A stretch of DNA of 64,000 nt from Scytalidium lignicola. Its lineage: Eukaryota > Ascomycota > Leotiomycetes. The translations under genes were made by a program, and so were the position numbers. Within the stretch, counting starts at the first letter, position 1; each line of letters opens with the position of its first letter. Shown piece by piece: positions 11,640 through 23,399 of this stretch. The notes beneath the pieces were generated by a model. That model saw only the letters and a list, made by a program, of their open reading frames with translations, was not told the origin of the DNA and made no database searches. The stretch lies in assembly GCA_002812745.2 (NCBI GenBank), contig NCSJ02000145.1, positions 1 to 64,000 of the forward strand, given 5' to 3'.

Positions 11640-14330
11640 TTACTTCTTAATTAACGTAGAATTATAACACTTATACTAATATTTTAACTACTTGTTAATA
11701 GTTAGATTATAATGTATATTAGACTATACAAGTTATGATATTGATAAGGACATATTAAAATACTTTATTAAGTTTTGTACTTATTGTTAATATTATAAAA
11801 AGTTATTAAGAAGATTTAAATTCAACTTATAAGATGACATCAACTTTAACTACTTTATTATCGTTAATATCTTTTATATTAACAACAAACTAATACTTTA
11901 TATTATCAACAAGAGAATATATTACCAAGTTAATAAATAACTTCAAAATATTAATACAAAGTATACTTAAGACACTTTATAAGCTTATTAGATTGACATT
12001 TACCTAAGACTTTTAGATTAGATTATAACTAACGTTAAAAAGAACTTTATTAATAAGGAATTCTAATAAAGTGTTATAACTATGAGAATAACCTTGAAAG
12101 TAGTCTTAGTAAAAGTTTATAACTTAATTGGCTATGTTAAACAATATTATATACTTGTATAATATGCTTACTAAATAATTATAATTAAAATCTATAATCT
12201 TAACAAGGATATAACTTTATAAATAACATTCAAAGTTGTTAATAATTATGTAAGACTTAATAGACTTGTCCTTATACTACTAGTTTATAATACTTACTTA
12301 TACATGTTAAAACTTAATACTTTAACTTTAACTGTTAATTAAAGAGTTATAACAATTAAGAAGGTTATAAAGAAAATCAACAAAATCAAGGCAAAACAAG
12401 TATAAAACATGATCAATATATATAATAACTCTGATGTAAGTACTATTCATAACTTATTATTGAATTCAGATGTTCTTATGTAAAGAGTAGGAAATACAAG
12501 TCAAAACAAAAGTTAAAAAAAGGTTATACAAACTTATAAGTATAAATAGAAAAATATACATATTAGTATTACTATATAAGAACATACTATTCAAGTTAAC
12601 AGTTGTAAAACTATACTTTACACTTATAAAAAGAATCAATAGAATTAAGCTATTAAAGTTAAAGCTAAGAACTACAACTACTGAAGAATACTAAGAAGAG
12701 CTTAACAAGTCAATTATAACTATTACTTTACTATTAGTACTACTTATAAAGCAAAGATATAGAAGACCTTGTAAATACCTTGAAATCATTGCTTTCTTAC
12801 AAGATAAGGAATTAAAACCTTAATTTATAACCTTACATTAAATTAAAATATTAAAATTGCTTAAAAAGAGTATTTTTAAAATTGTAAACCCTCAAGATAT
12901 GCTTAACAATATACATATATTCAATGTTAAGTTTGTAAACAAAATTAAAAACAAGGAAATTGAAAAAGCTTTTAAAAAGTCATATCTTATAGTATAAGCT
13001 TACAAGGACAATAAGAAGAAGCTTATTTTAACCTAATCACTTATTATTCANNATNTTAACTANTATATTATTCTTTNTATTATTNTTATAAAGTATAAAG
13101 ANATAANCTTNTACTTATAANACATTTTATAAGTNTATATANANTTTANTACCTTGTTNAATCAGGATTTCTANATANNATNACCTTCNAGAGNTTANAN
13201 AACAACTTAGTCTTNATAAAANNTNAATNTTANAAGTTATAAAANTANTTTACAAAGTCCTTNAAGTTGNAAANTANTANTTCNANACTTANTACTCTTA
13301 TTATNTCAAGATNNTTNTTATAAAACNATNAANATATAATCCTTNCTTATTNTATAATANTAAACCTTTTAGTATTNTAAAGCTTTAAACTAANNATANN
13401 TTGTTNGTTGAAAATACTTAATTTATTAGACTTNAGNAAGAACAACTGAAAAAAGGCTAATTTTCTAACAAAGGAATACAAAATATTNACTATTAACAAG
13501 AAAATCAAGTTTAATAAAANTATTATACAATTAAATAATACTAGAATTTNGCTTATTCAAAAGTATTAATATACTAATTTACAACTTCTAACCAAGAAAT
13601 TAATTATTATAACAAGCTTATAAAGAATTATATATCAAAACCTTATTANTAANNANNAATATATTATNTAANATACTNAAGNANTATATATAACTTNAGT
13701 TTNCTAANTANAAGNATTATANAACNTNTTAATAACTNCTTAAGNTATTAATCTTAACNAAGAAGACATGAAATTACTGAATAAATACTTATAATANCAN
13801 ATTCANAANANTATTAAANGAATACAATTTATCAAGCTTGAAAAGGAAACATTACAATTATTAATCTTTATAAATACCTTATTNATGAATAATAAAGACT
13901 TATNGTCATAAATTAACTATATCATAATANTTACAAACTNNAAAGGAAATGTAAATATANTACATTAAACATTAGTTAANTGNAANANGGTTATANATAA
14001 NNTTTTAGCCTTAGAACTGTANANAATAACNTATAAGTTTAATATAAGAGTTATAATCAAGTTAACTATNAAAGGAATCCTNNAAATNAANCTNTTACTA
14101 ATTATATATACANATTTAANGTTATTGTACAATTNNCTTNTCAAGTTGAGAATTATACAANAAAAAGNAACTNATNATTAACNTAATATGCCTTTNTTAA
14201 GTNTATAAACAANATTAGATNATTNAGGTATAATAGATTAAANGAATTANAAATCCAGTTAATTCNATNANTAAANGAAANCTATNTAANACTTTNAAAC
14301 AATTATTNAATANNAATAAAGTATAATTNA
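11640..14330 (+). mobile_element. Decayed LTR-retrotransposon integrase and RT region, probably Ty1/copia type
   Basis: From about 11735 a plus-strand frame reads ILKYFIKFCTYC, RFKFNL.DDINFNY near 11810, YINNK.ILYIINK near 11876 and VYNLIGYVKQYY near 12115, matching the integrase core of a fungal retroelement family I recognise only by pattern. DVLM.RVGN and QVNSCKTILY near 12470-12620 fit its C-terminal part. Weak RT-like text (NNTRI.LIQKY near 13535) follows through N-rich sequence. TAA/TAG stops are frequent. The copia-type assignment is tentative; the limits are where recognisable text starts and ends. Confidence 0.45.
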
Positions 14331-14716
14331 AAGTANTAGAATNAGTAGAATATAATAGTATAAATAACAGAATAGAAAATCATACAAAGGAAGGATTTGG
14401 AGTTATTCCTAATTAAGCAATTAATATATAATTAGAAAAACTTTATAAATTTAAGTGTTTTAAGAGTTATAATATATAATCATTTTTAAAGTAATTCTAA
14501 TATTAGTAAAATAGTAATTATATACACATAATATTCACATACCCTTATAAGTTAGTCTTAATTAAATAATAAAAANCAAATAAAGTTCTTATAACTTTAC
14601 TCTCTTACCCTTTAATTGTACAACAACTATAAAATAACATAACAAGTATATTATGTATAATTATATACTATACTACATATTACAAATAAACTAACACTAA
14701 TATCTAATATAATATA

Positions 14717-14841
14717 ATCGTCGGGCCTCAGGCACGCGCATTGCCCGACTTTAGTCGCATTCGNNCNTNNNCCTNAGTCGGTNGCNAAGCGAATGTGGTC
14801 GCCTATTTTTTTTCTATGGGAAACCCACACAAATTGAATAC
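14717..14841. repeat. Left terminal inverted repeat of the pogo-like element
   Basis: Reads from ATCGTCGGGCC through a 16-nt GC-rich stretch (GCACGCGCATTGCCCG) to a CCCACACAAATTGAATAC inner end. It pairs with 16716-16848 in reverse complement. Eight N calls at 14764-14786 lie in a part that in the right copy contains short repeats (ATTCGCTTT..ATTCGCTTT), so copy-number ambiguity is likely there. Confidence 0.85.
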
Positions 14842-14869
14842 TAATTACCATAACTTGACATATCCACTC

Positions 14870-16590
14870 TCATCCAGTTCCTCTGAATCTGATGAATCCC
14901 NTGAATCACTGAAATTGCTNGAACTGTAACCAATTTCTCCTTCCAAATCTAGGCGTATATAACTCTCCATTNAGGCATCGCTTGNCCNTNCNTCCTNCTT
15001 CCTGCTCNTGCTCCTGCTCCTGCTCCTGCTCTANCTCTTCCAGTGGCTCANGCCTTGCAAAGCTTGTTCTGATTGGTTGTTGAACAGGAGTTTGAGGTNG
15101 CNTATAACATGGAATATNTGCTAAATCAGCTGTANGTGTAACTGAAGGTTTCTGATCAATTNNCTCCTTGCCANGCTNTATNAANGGTANTGGAGTATGC
15201 TCCTTATACAGCTTAAGAACACTTATTANANTANGAGGAAGNTGTTTAATTGCNTTCTTTCTGAATGCCTCCTTCTTATNCTATGTTACNTATGNANCCT
15301 TTTGATTTTTTCTTTCNTTATTAGNTATTTNACATAGTATTCTAACTTCNTTATTAGTTACTTTCTATGCCTCTTTGTGATCTTTCTCTTGTTTTATAAC
15401 TTGTGCTTGTTCTTATGTTAATTCTCCTCTTTTTTGAAGCCTTTTCTTATTGGATAGCNTTTTTTGTTATAAGATCTTATATTTGTTAATATGTTATATT
15501 ATGTTCAAGCTTAATAAGCTTACTTTTATTTAATATTAATTTAGAACTATAAGTAAAGGAATCAAACTTGTGTTAAGATGGAGAGCTTAATAAATCTATA
15601 ATCTTTAGTTTTAACTCTCTAAGTTGATATTAAACTTGTTGAATAGTTATAAGAGTTCTTAGTGTAAGTAATTCAAGTTCTTTAATTATTGTTTTAAGTT
15701 TATCTTTGATATATTTCTTTATAAGGGTAAAGGTTGCCTTCTTGTCAATAGGCTATATACTAGCCTTTTTAAAAGTATTCTGAATAATAGCTTTCTTGAA
15801 GGTTTGCTTATAAATCCTTGGTAGATTGCAAAAGAAAGAAGCTATAGTATATTCAAAACCAAGTGATTTAGTAGTACTTTGTACAGCTTTATTATATTAG
15901 TACTTGTATAGTTAAAATACTCTTATATCAAGAGATTGAATATAATGTGTTAAATAAGCAGGAAATATAAATGGTACTATATTATTTTTGCAAGTTAATA
16001 AGGTAAAATCAGGATTTATATGATTAGTTTGATTGTCTATTAATAATAGCTTATATGGTTGATTAAAGCTTGTATTTGTATGTTGAATAAAGTATTCTAG
16101 GAATTGTAAACTAATATCATTAGTTGTATAGCTATTCTTTGATAAATGAATTACTTTTGAATACTTTAATTGATCCTTATACCATGATACTATATGATAT
16201 TTGCCTTGAATAATAACTATAGGTGGTATAAGAGTAATTTTATTAGTATAGATAATCTTAATCATAATTACAAATTGATGATTTTCAAGGCTTAAAGAAT
16301 AAAGCTAATATAGTGTTAACCTTGAATTATAGTAATAATTATAATAATAGATAAATCCTTACTTCAGTTAATTCAATTGAAACTAATACTTCTATACCTT
16401 TAGGACAATTAATGTAAAATCCTGATTTGTTGAAATTGTATAAATTATACTTATGGATATTATATTTTTTAAAGGTTATTGTATAATGATTAAACCAATC
16501 ATTAACCTCTTTCAGATCTTGAGTAGTAATGTGTTTTTGAGCAATAGGTTTAGTCTTAATTTTGTAAAATAAAGGTTGACTTTTCTACTA
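14870..16590 (-). pseudogene. pogo/Tigger-type DDE transposase remnant
   Basis: Minus-strand text in order: LKEVNDWF near 16520 and YNFNKSGF near 16420 (the YNFDETGF box, its first catalytic Asp now Asn); GKYHIVSWYK near 16200; YKLLLIDNQTNH near 16045 (second Asp, as in RLLLLDGHGSH); PAYLTHYIQSLDIRVF near 15930, as in PPHTSHLLQPLDVGVF. The stretch 15912-16265 is open for 117 codons. A Glu/Gln repeat near 15010-15035 and an acidic Ser/Asp tail near 14875-14935 match pogo C-termini. The N-terminal DNA-binding part is not clear. Stops and the lost Asp rule out activity. Confidence 0.8.
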
Positions 16591-16715
16591 CAGATTGGCT
16601 CTCAGTAAGGTTCTCAGCAAGCTAATCTTTTGCCTTATGAATATGCTCTTTAGTAAGCGTAGGCATATTGCTGTAAGAATAGAATATATTTTGAACAGTA
16701 AGAATATGCAGAGGG

Positions 16716-16848
16716 GTATTCAATTTGTGTGGGTTTCCCATGGAAAAAAAATAGGCGACTACATTCGCTTTACGACCACATTCGCTTTTACCGACTAGGA
16801 GCGAATGCGACTAAAGTCGGGCAATGCGCGTGCCTGAGGCCTGACGAT
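16716..16848. repeat. Right terminal inverted repeat of the pogo-like element
   Basis: Reverse complement of the left TIR, 133 bp, starting GTATTCAATTTGTGTGGG and ending CCTGACGAT just before TA. It has two nearby copies of ACATTCGCTTT, one more than the left side shows clearly, which explains the length difference. Confidence 0.85.
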
Positions 16849-16858
16849 TAATCGAAGC

Positions 16859-17111
16859 TGTTGTAGCCTCAGGTATTTGATACACTCACGTGACAAGCCA
16901 TGGCAAAAGCCATATGAAGTCATAAAGTCGGAGTCAGGGCAATTATCATACCTGTGAGACATTTTCACATGAAATGTACGTTTACAGGTGTGTATATGAT
17001 ATGGGTGTATTTCCCCAGCTGTAGCTGTTATTAGCTAGTTGTTTTTGATAGTTGAAATTCATACTGTTCGTGTACGTACCAATGATAACAGTAGCTATAG
17101 CCTGTTCAACA
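16859..17111 (+). repeat. 5' LTR of the copia element
   Basis: Starts TGTTGTAGCCTCAGG and ends GCCTGTTCAACA; the TG..CA ends are in the inverted TGTTG..CAACA form. It is 253 bp, collinear with 21729-21981. The sequence directly after it (GGTTATAAGCCTGG) is at the primer-binding-site position; the priming tRNA was not identified. Confidence 0.9.
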
Positions 17112-17204
17112 GGTTATAAGCCTGGAGATGTGTCTTAATAGTACATTAGACAACTCCTTGAATATTGTAATAAAGCTGTATACGTTGGCTTGATTACAAA
17201 GACT

Positions 17205-20200
17205 ATGGAGGTTGATTCTAGCCAGGACAAGCCTTGTATTACAAGACTTGGGCTACTGAATTACAGAACATGGAGTGTTCAGGTCAAGGCTTATTTACAA
17301 GGGCAAGGGCTATAGGAAGTGGTTTCCTAGAGCATATTGATGTCTCAAAGTATCACCAGAGAATTGTCATTATCATATAAGAGTAACTTGCTACCTCAAG
17401 ATGTCCTATTACCTTCTATAGACTGTTTACAGTCTGTAAGTACAGATAGGAAGGCAAGGTCAATTATCATATCATATTGTACTTCTTCAACCCTGGAAAT
17501 GATCATAGATCTGGAAACAGCAAAAGAGTAATAAGACATACTCAAGGATTACATAACTCCTTTAAGGATACAACAATTAAGGGTTAAGTTAATAACCTTT
17601 AATTCATATATACTATCAAAGACAAATGTTACAATTTTACAACTGGTTACAAACCTTAATACTTTGCAAAATGAGATTAGTACAATTTCTAAAGATGATA
17701 AACCTTCAAATAACACTAAGATAACTGTATTACTCAGAGTTGTAGAAGTTATAAATTCATGTTTTCATTTTATAATTACTCAACTGTCACTTAGCAAGTA
17801 AGACGTTAGCAACTATGATGTTGTTGTTACTCATTTGACAGAATTTGAGCAAAGGATAAGGCCTAAGAAGCCAACTAAGGAGAATGTCCTGAATGTTATT
17901 GAAAAGGGTAAGAAGGGTAAAAAGGGTAAAAAGCTATTCAAAGGAGTATGCTTTAATTGTGGCAAAACTAGCCATATAATAAGATTTTGTAAGGTACTTA
18001 AAAAGGAAGGTAATTCAAGTCCTAGCACAAGAGCTTTGCTTATACCCAGTAGAGTGAAGGAGCAACCTAAGGAAGTACAAAAATCGAAAGCAAAAGCCAA
18101 AACAGTTAAGGAAACCTGTTAAAGTGTATTTATGGATAATACAAAAGAACAGGAGTGTCCTGTGTACATTGTAGATAACGGTTCTATGGAATTACTATAG
18201 GTAATCGATTCAAGAGTTTCATGTCACATGATGTACTTGAGGGAAGCCTTCAGCGATTATAAGCTACTTAAGACACTGATTCAAGTGGTTACAACAAATG
18301 GAATGGAGATTTAAGTTGTGAGAACTAGGAATATGCTTATTAAAGCTGCCTTAAATGGAAGAGTAGAACATATAAAGCTTACAGATGTTTTACATGTGCT
18401 AAAACTAGCTAGCAGTTTGGTTTCAGTGTTATAACTCCAGGACAAGGGACTAACAGTTGAAACAACTGCAAGGAAGGCTAGAAAGCTTTTAATTAAGCTA
18501 CATAGCAAGGTTATAGGAGAGGCACTTTGTATTAGGCGTTTATACATCTTGAAAAGCATTGTACAATCAGAACAAGCTTTTGTAGCTATTGTTATAGATG
18601 CTAGAATGCTATAACACTGTCGATTTGGGCATTTGAGCTTAAAAAGCTTAATAAGGCTATACAAGGCTACTACAAATGAAGAACAGCTTGTAATTACACT
18701 GAAGGAGCCATGTGAGGCCTATACGATGGCTAAGAAGGTGAAAGTGATTAATAGGAAGGGTCTTGAACAAGTTACAAAGCCGTTGGAATGTATACATACT
18801 AATATGTAAGGGCTATACAAGATTCCCAACTGTAATAAGAACACTTACATAATCACCTTTACAGACAAGTATACTTGTAAAGTATAGATTTACTTCAATC
18901 AAAACAAAGTAGTTATACACACTATATTCCCTGAATTCAAAACCAAGGTAAAGCTTAAAACAAGCTATAGGATTAAGGCTGTCAGATGTGACAATGCCAA
19001 AGAATATGTAGCTTTAAGGAATTGAATTAACAAGATTACCAGAATCCAATTTGAATATATAATACTTTACTTCCATGAGCAATTGAGCATCCTTAAACGG
19101 CTGAATAGAACGTTAATTACACTGGCTAGAACTATGTTATAAAGTAGTCAGTTACCAGCTATGTTTTAAGAAGATGCTGTAGAAACAACATGTTATGTAC
19201 ACAACAGAACTCTCATTGGACTTGATAGCAAGACACCTAAGGAAGCATATAGTAGTAAGAAGTTATATATTAGCTACTTGAGAGCTTTTAGGTGCATTGC
19301 TTACTCAATTGTAACAAAGGAAAAGCTTACAAAATTAAAGTTAACAAATCTAAGATGTTGTTTTATTAATTACATGGTTATAAACTGTTAGTACAAGCTA
19401 TACAACTTAATGAGTTGTAAAGTCATAATTATATCTTCACTTACTTTTAAGGAAGATTTACAACTTGATTTTGACTGGAATAAGCCAATTATGAAACTTA
19501 TAGAAGAGGTAGAAATATTAGACTTTATAGAACTACCAAGAGACATTCCAAAAGACACAAATTTGCGAATGATTATAACTGTCAACCAATCAAGTCAACA
19601 TGACATTGAAACTAGCCAATCAGGACAAGAAGCTATTATAACGCTAAAGGAGGGAGTAGAGCTTATGACGTTTGTAGTTATAAGAATTAGTATTCTAGAA
19701 CCTTCAGAAGAGCCTCTAGGAGAGCCTCTAGGAGAGCTTACAACCACAGAGCCTCAGGAGCCACATATGCCGTTAAAGCCTCCTGACGTTATGAAACCTA
19801 CAAATCTAGAAGAGCCTGAACCTAGTAGCCGTAATACACTGGAATTAAGGCTAAGGGACCTAGAATCTGATGATGCTGAAAGTGTAATTAAAGTTGACAC
19901 TTTAACGGTTATGGCTAAATAAAAGACTTCTTACAGGCCTCTTACAGTTTGTAAAAGTAGAAGGGTAAAGAAGCTTAGCTGTAAAGCTCAAGAGAATCCT
20001 AAATCAGCATTTCAAGTAGAAGAAGTGTTTATTCTAAAGAATAAACAAGAAGCATTAAAAGATTTACTATAGCTAGTTGCTATAGATTTAGAAATTAAGA
20101 AATTATAAGCCCTTAAAACGTAGGAAATTGGAGATCTCCTAGTAAGTAGCAATTTAGTTGGTTACAAGTAGGTGTTTATAGTCAAGTACACCCTTACAGG

Positions 20201-21587
20201 CCTGGTTGACTACCGTAAAGCATAGCTAGTAGCTTAAGGATTTAGTCAAACGCTTGGAGACGATTACTTGGAAACCTTCAGTCTTATTATGAGGCTTGAG
20301 TCGTTAAGAGTACTCCTGGCAATCACTGTGATAGAGGATCTTGAAATATATCAAGCTGATGTTATAAGTACTTACCTAAGGGTAAAGCTTCATACTACTA
20401 TATATATGAGGCTACCTAGTACCTTGAATGTGATAAAAGGGAAGGTGTTAGTAGTAAGACAACTGCTTTATAGGCTAAAGTAGTCAGGTAAGGAGTAGTA
20501 TATTAAGAGTTATGCAGGCTTTGAATTATTTGGTTTCAGGCCTTATTATAATGATCCAAGTGTTTTCATCAACCAAGACAAATCTATGATAATTAGACTG
20601 TATGTTGACAATATATTAGTATTGGGAAAAGACCTTAAAACTGTTAAAGTTATAGTTGATGACATTGGCAAGAGATAGCAAATCAAAGATCTAAGACTTG
20701 TACAATGAATATTAAGACTTAAAGTTATATATGACAAAGCTAATCATAGCTTATAGATCAACCAAAGCCAGTATATTACTGAATTAGTTAAAAGGTTTCA
20801 TTTACAAGATGCAAAGCCAGTGAATTCACTTGTTATAGACCATAACACTTTGGTGAAGGGCTTACCTGAAGAGTTGCAAGTTGATCAAGTGTTATATCAA
20901 AAGTTAATTAGCTAATTAGGATAGGTAACCAAGGGTTCCAGATTTGATATTAGCTATGTTGTTGATCAATTACAACAACACTGTAACACTTTAACCATAA
21001 GGCATATGAATACTAGCTTACAGGTTGTTTGATATCTAAATAGAATTATAAATAAGGAGTTATATATAAGCACTAACAAAGACCGTAATAAGCTTAGAGA
21101 GCCTATGGGAGCTTGAATTCAAGGCTACAACGATGTTGACTATGCTAAAGACTTATTAGATCAATGCTCAACTACAAGACATATATTCTTGTTGAATGGA
21201 AGTCCTATTTCATGGACTTTAACAAAATAACAATGTATAATTACATCAATTACTAAATCAGAGTATATAGCACTTTCAAAGGCTAGCAAACAAGGACAAT
21301 AGTTACAGTCCTTACTCAGAGAGTTGGGACAAGGTGAACTGTTAAGAGATAATTTGGAGGTTCTCATATTCAATGATAATCAAGCTTGTATAGCTATTGC
21401 CAACGAACCAATAGCACATAAGCGTTCAAAGTATATTAACGTTAGATATCACCAAATCAGGGATCTGATTGCAAGTAGACAAATATCTGTGAAATACTAT
21501 TCTACAGGAAATATAAAGGCTGATATGTTGATAAAGCCATTAACCTATCAGAGCTTTCAAAAGTGTATTGGTGGAATACTTCGGTAA
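17205..21587 (+). pseudogene. copia gag-pol polyprotein, multiple stops
   Basis: Gag starts near ATG 17205 (LNYRTWSVQVKAYLQ). A CCHC zinc knuckle CFNCGKTSHIIRFC (Cx2Cx4Hx4C) lies at 17949-17990. A SRVSCHM block near 18210 marks the protease region. The integrase zinc finger shows as HCRFGHLSLKSL near 18615. RT shows QADVISTYL near 20356 and YVDNILVL near 20601, where the second catalytic Asp of YVDD is Asn. RNase H shows DNQACIAIANEP near 21375 and KYINVRYHQIRDL near 21439. Stops fall mostly where CAG, CAA or TGG is expected. No functional polyprotein is encoded. Confidence 0.85.
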
Positions 21588-21728
21588 TCATTAAATTGGA
21601 CAGAATCAGTAGACCTTACAACAGGTCAGACGTATAAAAACACTGTACACAATTACAGGTTTATAGAACTGATTTCTTGACGTTTTGCTAACAACAAATT
21701 GTTGGCTACAATGGTGAAATAAGGGGAC

Positions 21729-21981
21729 TGTTGTAGCCTCAGGTATTTGATACACTCACGTGACAAGCTATGGCAAAAGCCATATGAAGTCATAGAGTCA
21801 GAGTCAGGGCAATTATCATACCTGTGAGACATTTTCACATAAAACGTACATTTACAGGTACGTATATGATATGGGTGTATTTCCCCAGCTGTAGCTGTTA
21901 TTAGCTAGTTGTTTTTGATAGTTGAAATTCATACTGTTCGCGTACGTACCAATGATAACGGTAGCCGTAGCCTGTTCAACA
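21729..21981 (+). repeat. 3' LTR of the copia element
   Basis: Collinear with the 5' LTR over 253 bp with about 12 transitions and no indel. It is preceded by AATAAGGGGAC, the polypurine-tract position, and followed by the GAAGC target duplication. Confidence 0.9.
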
Positions 21982-21986
21982 GAAGC

Positions 21987-23399
21987 GATGTGACTAGAGT
22001 TTTCTGCTGTAATACTATACAGGGGCTATAGGACAGTATTTAGCTACAACTCTACAGTTTAGACAACCTTGGTTGTGGTTTTCTGAGGGGAGTTTGAAGT
22101 ATTCGGATGAGTGATTACTATTCTAGATGTGGAACGATCCACCTTATTATTAGGCTACTAATTACCTAATTTTAAAGATGACGTTTCGTTCACTTTAAAA
22201 GATAATGCGGCCTTGGCTGCGGGTTGCGGAAGCGGACTTCGTAATTACGTTGGCATCAAACTGGCTTTAACTACAGCCAGCTGCAACTAGTGGGTAAATG
22301 GAGGTCTGATAAGTTCCAAGTGTAACTCTTTTAATAAGTAAAGTCTCGATGTTTGGTCCTCATCATTTCCTTCCTCTAACCAATGGTCAACTACGACCTT
22401 CTCTGCGACCGAAAATACGTCGAGAACATCGATGTAATTTAGATGCAATGAGTTCATGGTAACCATGATATATGTACTATCCCGAAACAGACGGATTCAT
22501 AACGCTAGGCCCCTAAGTAGGTGGCAATTGCTCTCTCCAGTACATCTAGGTAACCTAAAAGCTGTGCAATCACTAGCATATAAACGTGATGGGGATCTTT
22601 CGCCCTAACCTATAGGATCCTATCAACCTAACATGATTTGTACTCTTCCTTATACTTGGGAGAAGTTTCCTCTCCCGTCACGTATACAGAAATAGATCAC
22701 TTTGAACTGAAGTGTGGTATTAGAACCGTGTTCCAAAATAGGGTTTTAGTATTAAGAGGGCTGCCAATTGGCGATACGTACTGATAAACTTATTGTATTT
22801 CTTCATCGAGGATCATTTTTGTATCTGCATAATTAATCGACACAGTATATTTTTGTAAGTAAAATTGGATTAGAAGATGTGCAAACGGAAGAAGAATGGA
22901 CTAATTACAAGACTTCCTACCAGTTATCACATCTACGAGCTTAGGCGAGCACGAAGATGTGCTGTCTATCAGCTCGACGGTAAATGCAAGGAATGTCAGC
23001 TCCTTCCTCCCGCCCTTTGGCCAAGATGGATTGTGTCCATGCTTTGGATTCACACTCAAAGCACAAGTAGAGATCGTCAGAATCGTAGTCCAACTTTCGT
23101 CCGCCGATGCTGCTGGAATCGGACGAGCCATCCACTCCTAGAGTCCACCGAGACTTAACGGTGTCCGTAACGGGGGTTTCCGGTACTAGAACCTTGGGCA
23201 TATCATGACCGTGAGGTGCTACGACATGGCAGATGCTTATCCGTCGATAGATGGCAGGCGTGACGGCTGTGAAGAGGAGGAAAATAAACCTATGGACATT
23301 TGCCGGCAGGGGCTCTGTTGCAAACGGCATGGCGTAGAACCCCAAAGCTGCCCACCAAGGTTACTAGAAGCGAATAAGGCAACCGTCTATTCAAGCTAT
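21987..23399. other. Intergenic sequence between copia element and HET pseudogene
   Basis: Composition is normal for the gene-bearing part. Short open frames occur on both strands at 22877-23486 (up to 134 codons minus at 22941-23345) but overlap one another and show no domain. The minus frame has a Ser/Asp-rich stretch with CFECESKAW, of unknown meaning. The end of this stretch may include the decayed N-terminal part of the HET gene; I could not align it. Confidence 0.4.

Larger units (their letters stand above)
14717..16848 (-). mobile_element. pogo/Fot1-like DNA transposon with long TIRs, inactive
   Basis: A 2132-bp element bounded by inverted repeats of about 125-133 bp, flanked on both sides by TA (14715-14716 and 16849-16850), the target duplication of the Tc1/mariner-pogo superfamily. 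The TIR tips read ATCGTCGGGCCTCAGG and, reversed, ATCGTCAGGCCTCAGG. It holds one transposase gene on the minus strand, interrupted by many stops. Left of it the DNA is the AT-rich retroelement block; right of it, apart from the copia insertion, composition is normal. Confidence 0.85.
16859..21981 (+). mobile_element. Ty1/copia LTR retrotransposon, complete but inactivated
   Basis: A 5.1-kb element with two 253-bp LTRs flanked by the 5-bp direct repeat GAAGC (16854-16858 and 21982-21986), so this is an undisturbed single insertion. Internal order is gag, zinc knuckle, protease, integrase, RT, RNase H, which is the copia order. The coding part has many TAG/TAA codons. The two LTRs differ at 12 positions by my count, all transitions, which fits RIP rather than simple ageing. 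It inserted a few bases from the right end of the pogo-like element. Confidence 0.9.

Noticed and set aside
14990..15040. CTGCTC repeats as a microsatellite of interest
   Set aside because: Explained as codons for a Glu/Gln run in the transposase C-terminal region.
22941..23345. 134-codon minus frame with CFECESKAW
   Set aside because: Overlaps several open frames on both strands, no domain, no matching promoter or splice context; kept only as an unassigned stretch.
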